From assembly GCA_964006375.1 (NCBI GenBank), contig OZ023265.1:157298118-157362117 (forward strand): DNA of 64,000 nucleotides, written 5' to 3'. Below are positions 36,461-49,371 of this stretch, piece after piece (within the stretch, counting starts at the first letter, position 1; the number at the start of each line of letters is the position of its first letter). Under the pieces are notes generated by a model. That model was not told the DNA's origin. It saw only the letters and a program-made list of their open reading frames with translations, and did no database searches. A program made the position numbers and the translations under genes. This DNA comes from Tillus elongatus (taxonomy: Eukaryota; Arthropoda; Insecta; Coleoptera; Cleridae).

Positions 36461-37477
36461 CATACTTGGTTCTCGGGTTAAACCGCGTCCAGAATTTATG
36501 AAAACTCGACGTTTTGGCTATTGTTTTGGAGCCATTTTCAAAAGGTAAAGGAAATATGTAAGGACACTCTAAGGCCTCAATTTGCCCACTCCTTAGAGTG
36601 GTGGACAAAGGTGGGTAAAGGAAATTTGTAAGGACACTCTAAGGCCTCAATCTGCCTACTCCTTAGAATGGTGGACAAAGGTGGGTAAAGGAAATATGTA
36701 AGGATACTCTAAGGCCTCAATCTGCCCACTCCTTAGAGCGGTGGACAAAGGTGGGTTGAGTTGTTGTAGCTCGATTACGGGGCCTCAACCTGCCTACTCC
36801 CCAAATCTCGCCTGAGATCTCTCTGAGGCCTAGGATTGAACACCCTGAGACCTCACAGAGAGATCTCTCTGAGGCCTAGGGTTGAACACACTGAGACCTC
36901 ACAGACGATCTCCGACGAGATTTGGCTAGTAGGCGGATTGAGGCCCCGTAATCGAGCTACAACAACCCAACCCATTTGTCCACCGCTGTAAGGAGTAGGC
37001 AGATTGTGGCCTTAGAGTGTCCTTACATATTTCCTTCACCCACCTTTGTCCACCTTTCTATGGAGTAGGCAGAATGAGGCTTTAGAGTGTCCTTGCATAT
37101 TTCCTTAACCCACCTTTGTCCACCACTCTAAGGAGTAGGCAGATTGTGGCCTTAGAGTGTCCTTACATATTTCCTTTACCCACCTTTGTCCACCATTCTA
37201 AGGAGTAGGCAAATTGAGGCTTTAGAGTGTCCTTACATATTTCCTTAATCCACCTTTATCCACCACTCTAAGGAGTAGGCAGATTGAGGCCTTAGATTGT
37301 CCTTACATATTTCCTTTACCCACCTTTTTCCACCACTCTAACGAGTAGGCAGATTGAGGCCTTAGAGTATCCTTACATATTTCTTTTACCTCTTGAAAAT
37401 GGCTCCAAAATAGAAGCCGAAACGTCGAGTTTTCATAAATTCTGGACGCGGTTCAACCCGAGAACCAAGTATGTCTC
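36459..37477. repeat. 1-kb palindromic element with minisatellite arms
   Basis: The outer arms are inverted: GACATACTTGGTTCTCGGGT on the left and AACCAAGTATGTC on the right, each followed inward by a GACGCGG/CCGCGTC and AACGTCGAG block. Inside, a ~75-78-bp unit (AAGGACACTCTAAGGCCTCA and GTGGACAAAGGTGGGT) is repeated about three times on the left and, in reverse complement, about six times on the right. The centre near 36830-36900 has duplicated GAGATCTCTCTGAGGCC. The sequence TGGCTCCAAAATAGAAGCCGAAACGTC at the inner edge of each terminal block looks like a degenerate hammerhead-ribozyme stem II and GAAAC core, as found in Penelope-like pLTRs; that link is speculative. Confidence 0.75.
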
Positions 37478-37504
37478 ACATTAAAGACCGCGGAAATCTT
37501 TCTG

Positions 37505-37507
<3 letters not shown>

Positions 37508-37575
<68 letters not shown>
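37508..37575. repeat. (TA)n microsatellite
   Basis: 68 bp. Flanked on both sides by copies of TGTCTCACATTAAAGACCGC (37470s and 37575), so the flank was duplicated with it. Confidence 0.95.
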
Positions 37576-37578
<3 letters not shown>

Positions 37579-37602
37579 TCACATTAAAGACCGCGGAAAT
37601 CT

Positions 37603-37605
<3 letters not shown>

Positions 37606-37697
<92 letters not shown>
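37606..37697. repeat. (TA)n microsatellite
   Basis: 92 bp, following the second copy of the TGTCTCACATTAAAGACCGC flank. Confidence 0.95.
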
Positions 37698-37698
<1 letters not shown>

Positions 37699-37747
37699 CT
37701 GAAATAAATCATTTCAATATTATTTATTGTAACATTTATTTTCACAG

Positions 37748-37982
37748 AAAAGTGTTAGCTGTTGAAAACCTACAATCGATGGCAACTGTAACAGTCTCTA
37801 ACAAACTTCAAGACAGCGAAAAGCAGCTGTGGTATATTAACCATTCTGACTCGACCATCACGACAGCAACTGGAGATTTTGCTTTGGATATTTTTCAAAA
37901 CAAGTTAAATCCCGGACAAAAGGTTATAGTTTTTGAAAAACAAGCAACTAAAAATCAACAGTTTACCATTGAAAATGTGTAA
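37748..37982 (+). CDS. lectin gene A, exon 3 (trefoil repeats 2 and 3, stop)
   Basis: It follows the acceptor TTATTTTCACAG and completes the split codon left by exon 2 (phase 2). It encodes [18 protein letters not shown], then [11 protein letters not shown] (QxW of repeat 2), then [19 protein letters not shown] and NQQFTIENV (repeat 3, QxF), stopping at TAA 37980-37982. Together with exons 1 and 2 this gives about 163 residues: a signal peptide plus exactly one three-repeat beta-trefoil, the normal size for a single ricin-B domain. Likely a secreted carbohydrate-binding protein. No catalytic or second domain is present. Confidence 0.8.
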
Positions 37983-38005
37983 ACTTATAATAGCTTCTAT
38001 TTATT

Positions 38006-38011
38006 ATTAAA
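38006..38011 (+). promoter_or_regulatory. possible poly(A) signal of lectin gene A
   Basis: ATTAAA 24 bases after the stop. A common variant hexamer; weak evidence alone. Confidence 0.35.
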
Positions 38012-38113
38012 ATAATTTAGACTTTGAGTATTGCTTCTTACCCTACCCAGTTGTACCAGAACAATGGCTTTTCATACTCGTATTAATTGATATTTTTCAG
38101 TATGATATCATCG

Positions 38114-38392
38114 GTTGCGTTCACCAGACGCCAACGGCTGAGTTTAAGAGCGCACCTGTTGACTGTTTATACAGTTCAATGGTTAGAAATCTTATGAACG
38201 CCTTGACCGAGTACACCAGGCGCCAACAGTTGCGAGCATTTGAATAGTTGTGTCAACGCATGCGTTCACCAGTCTCGTTCAGTTTTTGCCGGAACTCAAC
38301 GGTTGCCGATTTGTTAAAGCGGGATGAAAAACACACGTCAACGCGCTAACAGATGAACGCTTAATCTCAGCTGTTAGCGCCTGGCGAACCCA
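38114..38392. mobile_element. MITE-like element with ~27-bp imperfect TIRs
   Basis: The left end GCGTTCACCAGACGCCAAC is mirrored by the right end GTTAGCGCCTGGCGAACC. Internal copies of the motif (CACCAGGCGCCAAC, GCGTTCACCAG) occur too. No coding capacity. Confidence 0.5.
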
Positions 38393-38599
38393 GCTAATAT
38401 TGACTTTAGACAGTATTTTGACATTTGTCTGTCACTTGCCAATTGCGCGCTAAAGTCTGTACTCATAACCCCAAATCAAATCAAAATTTTAAAACAGTTT
38501 TGAAATCGAAATTAGAAGGCGAATATATTCATCAATTTGGGAGCAGTTTCACCTCACTGCCCAAGATATTTTGCCGAACCCCTGCCTTTCTGTAAGGAG

Positions 38600-38817
38600 A
38601 GTAGGGATGTTTAACGTGCACGGGACCGACGGCTTTACGCCCCCTCTGAAGGGCGAAACGTGCAGACATTCAACTTGCCCAAATACAATGCCACAACCTC
38701 GGTTAATGTACCGTATGTACTAAAAAAGTGAAAGGTGAACCCTACGGTCGAACCGAGTACCCTTCGGTTCGGAGGCACACGTTCTTACCACTGGACGACC
38801 GAGGCTCTAATATTTAT
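38600..38817 (-). repeat. tRNA-derived SINE, copy 1
   Basis: Minus strand. The tRNA-like head has GCCTCGGTCGTCCAGTGG (A-box) and GGTTCGACC (B-box, reverse complement near 38742-38752). The body has the palindromic GACGGCTTTACG block and the end CGTTAAACATCCC. Copies 2 and 3 share head and body. Confidence 0.7.
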
Positions 38818-38828
38818 GCAAATTATAC

Positions 38829-38960
38829 ACCTTCGTAGTGTAGTGGATCCAGTGTTCGGCTGTTACACGGAGTGTCCATGTTCGATTCCCGGTGGTGGCA
38901 GTTTCTGTCACTGTGTGTTCGGTGTGTGTTTTCTATCCAGTACTAAAAAAATCGGGACGC
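38829..38960 (+). repeat. SINE with tRNA-Val-like head
   Basis: CTTCGTAGTGTAGTGG (A-box), CTGTTACACGG (anticodon arm) and TGTTCGATTCCCGG (B-box), in order and spacing, like tRNA-Val. The arms do not pair well enough for a functional tRNA. Confidence 0.55.
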
Positions 38961-39330
38961 ATCAAGTACGTTATAGTAGCGATTTTCGTAAAAATTGTAC
39001 ACTATTATTATACGGCATATTAGTAAAGTCGTTAAACTTGCGCAGGCCTTGAAGATCGGTTTTTGGGATCCTAGTACGGGCACATTTGAAGAATTATTTC
39101 AAAAGTGTTACCATCGATATCTCTCTATTATCAAAAAACTTTGCGTTCTAACTCATTTTGAGAAAAATGCCCAAAACTCAATGTTCTATGAAGCTAAAGA
39201 ACTAAATTTTACTATATCTGTAGATAGTGTAAGTCTCTTTAAAAAAACGTGTATTACCAATTTCATTAAAGTCATACAAAAGATTTCCAGAACGAAACTT
39301 AATTCATATTTTTAGAAAAGTAAAGTATCT
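38954..39330 (+). repeat. relic of the GGACGCAGCAAGTGCG repeat family
   Basis: It starts GGACGCATCAAGTACGTTAT and contains a TTACCATCGATATCTCTCTA block also found near 46780. Any open frame through it is incidental. Confidence 0.45.
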
Positions 39331-39564
39331 GCCAAATTATAAACGTAGTGGTTATTTTTCCTTATTAATCGCCAATATGATTTTGTTTTAGTCAACCTAA
39401 TCAAACTGGTTTTTTCAATATCACCAATAACAAAATTATATTTTCAGACCCAAATGTGACAAACTTATTCAGGCGCCTTAAACAAAAATGAGATATTGTT
39501 CAAAACGTATGAAATCTGTGTACTATTGTTTCTTCAAATGTCAAAATAAAACATAAAAAACATA
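39331..39564. other. repeat-derived, no gene
   Basis: A stretch with TGCCAAATTATAAACGT recurs near 45150, so this is part of another dispersed repeat. Confidence 0.35.
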
Positions 39565-39641
39565 CATTCATCTAGCTGGATTCGATCGGGTAACCTTCTG
39601 ATTATGAAGCAAGCGCAAATCCCCCTGCGCCATCTAAATAT
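39565..39641 (-). repeat. tRNA-Met-like fragment (SINE head or tRNA pseudogene)
   Basis: The minus strand reads GATGGCGCAGG, CTTCATAATCAGAAGG (CAT anticodon arm) and CCCGATCGAATCC, the elongator tRNA-Met order. The acceptor stem does not pair, so it is not a working tRNA. Confidence 0.5.
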
Positions 39642-39880
39642 ACGTTAACTAACGTTTTATTTGCGTGATACTTTAGATCGGCTTCATGCCCGAGATATTA
39701 CATTCAAAGTATACGTAACAATTAATTACGGAATTAGTAGAATTTTCATCGACACACATCCCACGACTGTTTCGGTCTTACATGCCGTCCTATGTTTAAG
39801 TTTAAAGATAAAAGAAACTATTTTAGAATCATTTTTATAGAGACTTGGATTGATTTTGTTTACATTTCTGCTATATTGTG

Positions 39881-40312
<432 letters not shown>

Positions 40313-40490
40313 TTTTAATACGACCAAAATTTTCCAACGCGTAAGAGACAATTTAGCACGTCGATGTTAACTGACTCATTGAGGACATTTTCAGTGGTTT
40401 ATTTTACTTTTGTTCATGTAAGTTCGCTGTTTAATGTTTGTAACTAATTTACCAATAAATTTCAGTGCCAATTGGGTAACCAACAAAAAG

Positions 40491-40781
40491 TCTGGACGCA
40501 GCAAGTGCTTTATGGTAGTGAATTTTCATTAAAAATATTTTAATTTCAAATATGTTTTTTTTTTAAGAAAGCAAGCATCAAATTTGGTTACCAGTATAAC
40601 CTATATAGTATAAATCATGTACCATATTTCATCAAAATGACCTTATTGTTTGAAAATGTACAAACATTTTCCGAAAAAAACTTATTCCTGGCCAACGAAC
40701 GTTAGGTTAATAGCAAATTGAGCTATTGAAATTTGAAACTTTAATTCTAATTCGCTACCATAACGCACTTGCTGCGTCTAG
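40491..40781. mobile_element. MITE with CGCAGCAAGTGCG ends, unexpanded copy
   Basis: TCTGGACGCAGCAAGTGC and GGTAGTGAATTTTC at the left; TTCGCTACCATAACGCAC and TTGCTGCGTCTAG at the right. About 290 bp, no coding capacity. A partial third copy is at 41037-41205. Confidence 0.75.
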
Positions 40782-41522
40782 TAAAAATTAAAATCGGTTG
40801 CAGAAAAGAACCAGCACTTGTGAAGCCACGGAAAAAGTCTACGGCTGTATTAAGTATGGTTTCACTAAGTTAGGGCAATAACAAACAAGCAGATGTGCTA
40901 TTCAAATCGAATAAAGTTTTAAAAGTTCTCATCTTGTCCTAATTGAATTTCTCATACAAAAACTCGCACAAAAAAAAATCATCGAAATTACACAATCTGA
41001 TCAGATAACGGTAAAATGAAATCAGACTAAAAAATTAAAATAGTATAACCTATATAGTAGAAACAATGTACTATTTTACATCAAAATTACTTTATTGTTT
41101 GAAAATGTACAAAAATTTTCCGAAAATAAACTTAAAATCTTCCCGAAAACACTGGTTCCTGGCGAAGGAACGTTAAGTTAATAGCAAATTGAGATATTGA
41201 CATTGGCGTGGCTAGGAGGGGGGCAGGGGGCCTGACCTGATGTACCTCGGTGCCCCCCTGAAAGATTCTAATAAAGAAAATAGAAAACATATATTTACAC
41301 ATATTTTTATAATCCAACGTACAACTGCCCTTCACCTCTTCACCATTGCCGATATGACAGATCCTTCTTGCATATATTTTCAATATATCAGCAAATAGTA
41401 ATAATAATGATAACCTTTTATCACAGTAATAATAACAATAATTCAATTTTTCTGTCCTTATATAAGAATCAATTGCAAAACAAACAAAAAAAAAGAATTG
41501 CCAATCCAAATGGAGAGACAAA
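40782..41522. other. partial MITE and spacer
   Basis: 41037-41205 repeats the right half of the MITE (from AGTATAACCTATATAG to AGCAAATTGAGATATTG). At 41206-41265 is a short GC-rich stretch with GGGGGGCAGGGGGCC. The rest is featureless. Confidence 0.5.
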
Positions 41523-41770
41523 GCCTCGGTGGTTTAGTGGTAAGAACGTGTGCCTCTGAACTGAAGCGTACTGGGTTCGATTCCAGGGTTCTTCTTTAAC
41601 TTTTTCGGTGGTACATACCTACTATAACATCAACATCAAACGAGGCATTGTATTTGAGCAAGTTTCATGCCTACACGTTCCGCCCTTCGCGGGGGACGTA
41701 AAGCCGTCGGTCCTGTGTCTATGCGATGTTTGACATGTTAAAGATCTCTACCCTCCTTACAGAGAAGCAT
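41523..41770 (+). repeat. tRNA-derived SINE, copy 2
   Basis: The clearest copy. Head GCCTCGGTGGTTTAGTGG (A-box, from 41523) and GGGTTCGATTCC (B-box, 41573-41584). The body carries CACGTTCCGCCC, then GACGTAAAGCCGTCGGTCC, then TTAAAGATCTCTACCCTCC. RNA polymerase III transcription is expected of the family; activity of this copy is unknown. Confidence 0.75.
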
Positions 41771-42199
41771 GGGTTCTGCAACATTTCTAGGCTGGTGGAG
41801 TAAAACTGCGCCCTGGCATCGGTGATTGGCCATAGTAGCGGAAATAGACCGACATTACAGAAAAAAAATGGTGAGGTAAGCAAATAAATTTACAGATCAC
41901 ACTCCATCCACAAAAGTTTTGAAGTTGTACATAACCTGAAAAAATTATAATTGCTATTGTTCACTATAATTAATGTCTTTAATCTAAAAATTATCTGTGT
42001 GTTTTATTCCTTTAACGTCGGCCTATTCCCGCGACTATGGCCAATCACGACGCCAAGTAGCAGTCTCACTTCACTATCCTGGAAATTTTGCCCAACCCCT
42101 GCCATTCTATAAGGAGGGTAGGGATCTTGATAAATTTGCAAATAAGTTCCCGAACGCTTTTCAAAAAATTGTTTTCAGTAACATTACTAGGATCCCCCG
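41771..42199. other. SINE-associated inverted repeat, no gene
   Basis: Sequences around 41770-41840 (GATTGGCCATAGTAGCGG) and 42030-42130 (CCGCGACTATGGCCAATCAC) are inverted copies with a ~200-bp spacer. Confidence 0.45.
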
Positions 42200-42875
42200 T
42201 GTATGCAGAAACCACAAGAAAAATTTCTTGTTCACACCCCCCAAGGATGTACGGGACTAGGAGTGAATAGTGGTGCTGGGAGGGGTAGGTAGTAAAAAGG
42301 AAATATGAGCAGAAAATGCGAAGAAAACTGCTTGAAAGCTGTCTATTTGAAGCCATATCCCCATTAAACCCCGCATACCCCGCACAGCACCCCTATGCGA
42401 CCCAGGTCACATAACTTCCTTGGGGGGTATGAACAAGAAATTTCTCTTGTGGTTTATGCAACGAGGGTGGTTGTATGCACGCGAGAGGTGAAAGAAAATG
42501 TCCACCACGAAGCAGACCCCCCCCCGTTTAACTGGTTGTGGGGCGGGGGCGGGGTAGTGGTGCTTCGTCGTGGGGATTTTCCTTCCCCCCTTACGTGCAT
42601 ACAACCACCCTCGTTGCATAATCCAGAAGAAAAATGCCTTGTTCATACCCCCCAAGGAAGGTACAGCACCTCGGGGAATAGAGGTGCTGTGCGGGGTAGG
42701 CATGGTTTAAGGGAGATATGGCTTCAAGATGTGAAAAAGGCCGCTTTCAAGCCCGTTATCTTCACATTTTCTGCATATATTTTCTTTTTACTACATATCC
42801 CGCCAAGCACCCCTACTCACCCCTGCTCCCGTAACTTCCTTGGGGTGTGTGTACAATAAATTTTTATTGTGAATT
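42200..42875. repeat. composite palindrome, copy 1
   Basis: Three inverted repeats in a row. The first runs 42200-42460: ACCACAAGAAAAATTTCTTG with CCCCCCAAGG at the left, mirrored by CCTTGGGGGG and TTCTCTTGTGGT at the right. Then comes a hairpin 42468-42612 (GGTGGTTGTATGCACG mirrored by CGTGCATACAACCACC). The third is 42615-42870, of the first type. The same three-part plan occurs at 44445-45045 and 57110-57725. No coding capacity is convincing. Confidence 0.65.
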
Positions 42876-42954
42876 GTGCATCTAGGAGGGCGGCTGGGCA
42901 GGTTTCTGAAAACAGTTTTTTGAAAGGCGTTCGGGAGCTAATCTGCAAACTTAC

Positions 42955-43183
42955 CGGGATCTTTAACGTGCCCAACATCGCATGGACACAGGACCGACGG
43001 CTTTACGCCCCCTCCGAAGGGCGGAACGTGCAGACATTCAACTTGCTCAAATGCAATGCCAGAACCTCGGTTGATGATAATGTTACAGTTTGTACTGAAA
43101 AAGGGAAAGGAGAACCCTGTGATCGAACCCAGCACCCTTCGGTTCAGAGGCGCATGTTCTTGCCCCTGAAACACCGAGGCTCT
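42955..43183 (-). repeat. tRNA-derived SINE, copy 3
   Basis: Minus strand: head GCCTCGGTGTTTCAGGGG, B-box GGGTTCGATCAC, then the shared body with GGGCGTAAAGCCGTCGG and CACGTTAAAGATCCC. Confidence 0.7.
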
Positions 43184-43620
43184 ATCTGCAACAATATTAA
43201 CTGCATAATTTTCGTGTGTCGCTCATATTTATCTAGATAAAGTCACTTTGCACAACACTGGCAACGCTGTTCATAACTGACGTTGGACGTTATTCGTCTA
43301 ATCTAATCTAAAGTGACTAACACAACCTAACATGACTAGGAAACTGAAATTAAATCAATCTAATGCTGTTGAGTTTGAGGGAATTCCCTGAAAATATTTG
43401 TAGATGTCTGCATCTTTGAAGTAGCACAAAGTGTAGTGTTATTAGTTATGCTAAGGTTTGTATATTATGTACTTCTATTTATGTTTATATTTTGGTGTAC
43501 ATTTTATTTCGACCTGTCGTAGTTAGGCGTGATATTGTTACCTTTTAATATGATCGCTCATGTCTCTATTAATCTGCCTGTTTCCCCTTTAGTTTATTTT
43601 CAAACCATAATTATTGAGTG
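43184..43620. other. single-copy-looking DNA
   Basis: No repeat or gene recognised. It precedes a possible first coding exon at 43621. Confidence 0.35.
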
Positions 43621-43686
43621 ATGGATGTCCCTAGGCGTGATAAAGTTATGGAACTTTACAATTATGTGAGACGAAACATAAACAAG
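43621..43686 (+). CDS. possible first coding exon, function unknown
   Basis: The ATG opens 22 codons (MDVPRRDKVMELYNYVRRNI, then NK) ending at an AAG/GTAGGC donor-like site. The residue mix looks like a real N-terminus and the surrounding DNA is not repetitive, but I found no next exon. A chance reading is quite possible. Confidence 0.25.
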
Positions 43687-44444
43687 GTAGGCAATATTAG
43701 AATTAAGCAATATTTTTTTATACTCCGGCTATGATTTTTCTAGTTTGTCTCGAATTTTACTTCCAATCAACATAAATCTGAGAAATGTGTTTACTTTATT
43801 ATTACCAAAATAGTTGCACATTACCACAATGCGGTAATGTTGCTTTTTGAATCTCCGTAACCGATAATGTAAACATGCGTCAAGTTCTGAAAATGTACAT
43901 TATATTGTCTCTGTCTCTACACTCAGAACTCAGATATAAACATTTTAGACCGACCTGCACACTGATCAAATGTATGTCTGGTTGCATAAAGCATTATTTG
44001 TTAAGTGCGTTGTTAGTTAAAAACATTATCAGTTATCGACAAAGTGATGTACGCAACTAATTTTATTGCATACATGTTTTTGTTAAAAACCGGCATTTTT
44101 TATATCACAAGTTAACCACAGAATGATCTGCAATAAAAAACAACATATCATTAACTTCTTATTTGCACAAAATTATATTTATATACTTATGTCTGAAAAC
44201 CACTTGTTGAACAAATCTTATTCAAATTACTAACAACTATTTAACAAGAAACTTGACATTGACACTGACAGTTTTAGTTGATGAAGAGGTTGCGCTGTTG
44301 TCAAGTTAATCTCAATTCTATGTATTGTTTATTTAATTCGAAATATAGTCAGGGACAAAGTGTGGTAAATTTGCAGATGACCTCCCGCAGGCTTTTTTGA
44401 AAAATTTTACGGAATCCGCCTAGAACCTCTGCCTCCTGGATGTA
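43687..44444. other. no gene recognised
   Basis: AT-rich DNA without repeats I can name. A short ORF at 43875-44060 has no recognisable content. Confidence 0.35.
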
Positions 44445-45045
44445 GAAACCACAAGAAAAATTTCTTGCAAACAACCCACAATAAAGTTACGAGACCAGGA
44501 GTGAATAGGGGTGCGGTGAGTGCCAAAAAACCGTTTAATTTGACCTCTAAAAGCAACCTTTTTCACATTTTGCAGCCATACCTCCTTAAAATCCTTTCTA
44601 CAATGCACATTACCCCCATTCGCTCCAGGCCCGTAACTTTCTTGAGGGTGGCTCACAGGAAATTTGTCTTGTGGTTTATGCAAGAAGAAAAAAATCCACA
44701 ACGAATTTCCCCTTATCCTTCTGCATGAATACAACCACCCTCAATGCATAAACAAGAACAATGTAAACAAGAAAAGTTTCTTGGGAACAACCCGCAAGAA
44801 AGTTACGGGACCTGCGGTGAATATATGGGTTCTGGGTGGGATAAGCAGAATTTTAAGGAGGTATAGCTGCAAAATGGGATAAAGGCGGCTTATAGAGGTC
44901 CAACTAAGCTGTTTTTTTCGCACTTTTCGCTCACATTTCTTTTTTATCTTCTTCCCCGCCAAACACCCCTATCCACTCCTGATCCCGTAACTTTCTTGGG
45001 GGCTGTTTGCAACAAATGTTTCTTGTGGTTTGTGCACAAGGAGAT
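44445..45045. repeat. composite palindrome, copy 2
   Basis: Inverted repeat at 44449-44690 (ACCACAAGAAAAATTTCTTG mirrored by GTCTTGTGGTTTATGC), a remnant of the central hairpin (ACAACCACCCTCAATGCAT near 44731), then an inverted repeat at 44760-45040 (AAGTTACGGGACC mirrored by CCGTAACTTTCTTGGG). Confidence 0.6.
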
Positions 45046-46114
<1,069 letters not shown>

Positions 46115-46479
46115 CTGATATCTTCAAATTCAGATGGCAGTTTTGACAAATGGCAACCCCTCTGATTGTTTATTGTGACATATTTTTGTAAGCTGTTCGT
46201 TTGAAGTTTGATTTGGGGCAGTTGTTTGCGATAGCAGCGTAACCCTGCTATACCTGTCTGACCTTGTCTAACATTATAGGCACCCATTCAGAGGTAATTT
46301 CAGGTTATATCGTAAATTACTCTTTTTTATTTGGTTATAACTCAGAATTTACTTAACCGATTCAGTTCAAATTTGGTAGGGAGGACCACTGAAACCATAT
46401 CTACGTGCGTGTAAAGTTTTAGTTTCACACTTCTAGTAATTTAAAAGATATTGAGTTTTCAAACAGTTTTTCGCATTTT

Positions 46480-46835
<356 letters not shown>

Positions 46836-47942
46836 TGATTATCTTTAACTTTAATTTGGAAATAAGCAACAATAACGACAATATAATACTGAGTTAGGCT
46901 AACAATAATATTAATTCAACACTTTGTATTTCATCCACTAGTTTTATTTTGATACCCTGCATTAAGTGAAGATAGCAACCTGTGATGAGCACTGATAATA
47001 ACGATAGCCAAGATAAACGGGGTACCAGCAACCTCTCAGTCAAAGTACTGAAGACGAAGAGGTTCGGAATGAAGAGTTCCTGGAAGGCCTAGGCGGACTG
47101 TTAATCATCAGCATATCCGCTAGGGCCAAACCAGAACGCAACTATCTTAATTATTTAGCGACCTGTGAATCCTCAGCGTCCTTACCAAAATAACACAAGA
47201 GTTTAAATGCATGGGGCGGAAAGCCTGAAGCCAGCCAATCGGAAATATACGAGTTATTTGGAGCGAACTAGATAGTCTGTGAATCCTCAGCGTCCTTATC
47301 GGGATCAATTCAAGATGAATATATCTCGATTATTTAAGTGAGCTGTGAATCCCCAGCGTCCCCACAAAAATAATGCAAGACAATTTAGCATACGGGAATT
47401 ACCTGAAGGGACGGCGGCAGGTCGGGGAATGTAGAAATAACATGCTTGCGGAGATTGGACTGAGAAGCGCGATAATTTAAAAATATGAAAATCCGCTACA
47501 AAATACGAATGAATTAAAACACATAATTTCTCACCTATGACAATATTTTTGTACACCAAAATTAGCCATACCAGATTTGATCAGACAGAAAGCGAAATCC
47601 GAATCGGTACGGTTTCTTACGGGCTGGTGACGGCTAACTGCTGTCGGCTTACTAGCGGAACTACCAATATTGTCTCACCCTCGTGTGGCATCCTCTTTTA
47701 TATGAGTTTCGGGGCCGACAAAAATCTCCGCGATGCTTGGAATTGTATCCACCTCATCACGGCTGGATAAGGTAATAAATACGAAATAAACATTTTATTA
47801 AATATAAATCGCTTTAAAAATATTTCAGGGTGAAAATATTGTACCAAATATTTATATTGTTTCTATTTTGTTAGCGTCTATTTAATTAATCATTTAATTC
47901 TCAATTACGCGCTTTGTACAATAGACCGATAGAAAACAATAC

Positions 47943-47945
<3 letters not shown>
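46836..47945. other. no gene; short repeated motif
   Basis: CTGTGAATCCTCAGCGTCC or a close variant occurs three times (about 47162, 47277, 47342), an irregular repeat. 47560-47770 is an unrecognised stretch with normal base composition and no supported coding. Confidence 0.4.

Positions 47946-48026
<81 letters not shown>
47946..48026. repeat. (TA)n microsatellite at a MITE insertion
   Basis: 81 bp. The palindromic element starts at its right edge. Confidence 0.95.
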
Positions 48027-48029
<3 letters not shown>

Positions 48030-49125
48030 GGTGTTTCGCATAAGAAACGACGCAGAGCAGGGGCATGTAGGGGAACCCAAAATATGGTGATTTTATGCAA
48101 CATACCCTTATACTAAGGTGCATCCCTGAGAAGTTATAGGCCTTCGAAGTTGGGTTGAAAAAAAATAATCAAAATCTCAGTAAAACTTCAACTTATAAAA
48201 AGCAAATTTGATACGCGTTTTGGGTGTACCAAGAGCATTAATCGTTGGCGAGAAGAGTTCAATTAAAGCATTTCAAAGGGTTGAATAGTGGTGATGCACC
48301 CATAAAATGTGGCAGAATTTTTTAACCTATTGACGGATCTAAAAAATTATCATTTCATTTTACGTGGAAGTAAATTCTAAAACTGTTTTACTCTTGTTAT
48401 TTTTCAAAAAACTTTTGTCGTTTTCAAGAAAAACCCGAATAACTAAAGACACATACACTATAAATGTTACTTTAAGCTTAAAATCTTCAAAAATTCAATA
48501 GATGCCTATGAAATTACAATGTTAAAGAATTTTTATAACATATCGGTAGCAATTTTTTTTATTTCTGTTGTTTGAGTTGTTTGTTTTCTAATAAATTATC
48601 CTTATTCACACTTTTTTCCTGATTGTCAAGTTTGACCGATACATAAGTTTATTGGCAAATATTTAATTTTCGATGATTTTTAGTAAGATTGATAAAATAT
48701 GATTCTTTACTTATTCGTGTTTTTCTTGAAAACAACAAAGTTTTATGAAAATAACGGGAGTAACAAACTTTTGAGAGTTAGATTCCTCAAAATGAAATAA
48801 CATTTTCTTAAATTCACTAATCTGTTAAAAAATTGTGACATTTTATGGGTGCATCACCCCTAATTAACCCTTTCAAATGCCTCAATTAAACTCTACTTAC
48901 TATTGATTAATGCTCTTGGTACACTCAAAACGGGTACGAAATTTTGTTTTTCTAAGTTAAAGTATTAGAGATATTCATTTTTTTTCGAAATTTGAAAACC
49001 CACTTTGAAGGCCAATTACTTCTCAGTGGTGCACCTTAGTATGGGGTTAAGTTGCGTTAAATCACCATATTTTGCGTTTAGCTACATGCCACTACCCTGT
49101 GTCGGTTCTTATGCGAAACACCCTG
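48027..49125. mobile_element. fold-back MITE of 1.1 kb, Tc1/mariner-like ends
   Basis: The left end CAGGGTGTTTCGCATAAG and the right end CTTATGCGAAACACCCTG are exact inverses, flanked by TATA on both sides. The arms pair over nearly the full length (for example GGTGATGCACCCATAAAATG near 48293 against CATTTTATGGGTGCATCACC near 48838), with the centre near 48580. No coding. CAGGGTGTT is shared with the mariner-type element at 28685, which suggests a related transposase moved it. Confidence 0.85.
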
Positions 49126-49371
49126 TATATTGACAATTGATTATTTTATATAAATTGTATATATAATGTGTAATTGGCATGAGGGTATTTGCTTTTCTTT
49201 ATTTTCATAAATTACTTACCTGCGACTCTTGGGTGCGGCAAGCTGCTTTTTGCCGGTGATTTAAAGATATATACACGAATTGATTATCTGAATGGTTGCA
49301 TTGCACTCAAAGTTAAACTTAAATTGGTGCATAGATGGTGTGAAAAAATTAACTGAACATGAATATCACTA
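49126..49371. other. no feature
   Basis: Short AT-rich spacer. Confidence 0.4.

Noticed and set aside
38735..39315. Two ORFs of about 105 codons
   Set aside because: They cross SINE and dispersed-repeat sequence shared with other loci; incidental.
39565..39641. Functional tRNA-Met gene
   Set aside because: Anticodon and T arms are recognisable, but the acceptor stem does not pair.
42395..42859. 154-codon plus-strand frame in a GC-rich block
   Set aside because: It runs through palindromic repeats and shows no protein-like pattern or homology.
42200..45045. CRISPR array
   Set aside because: Repeats are long inverted pairs of unequal spacing, not short direct repeats with unique spacers; the DNA is eukaryotic.
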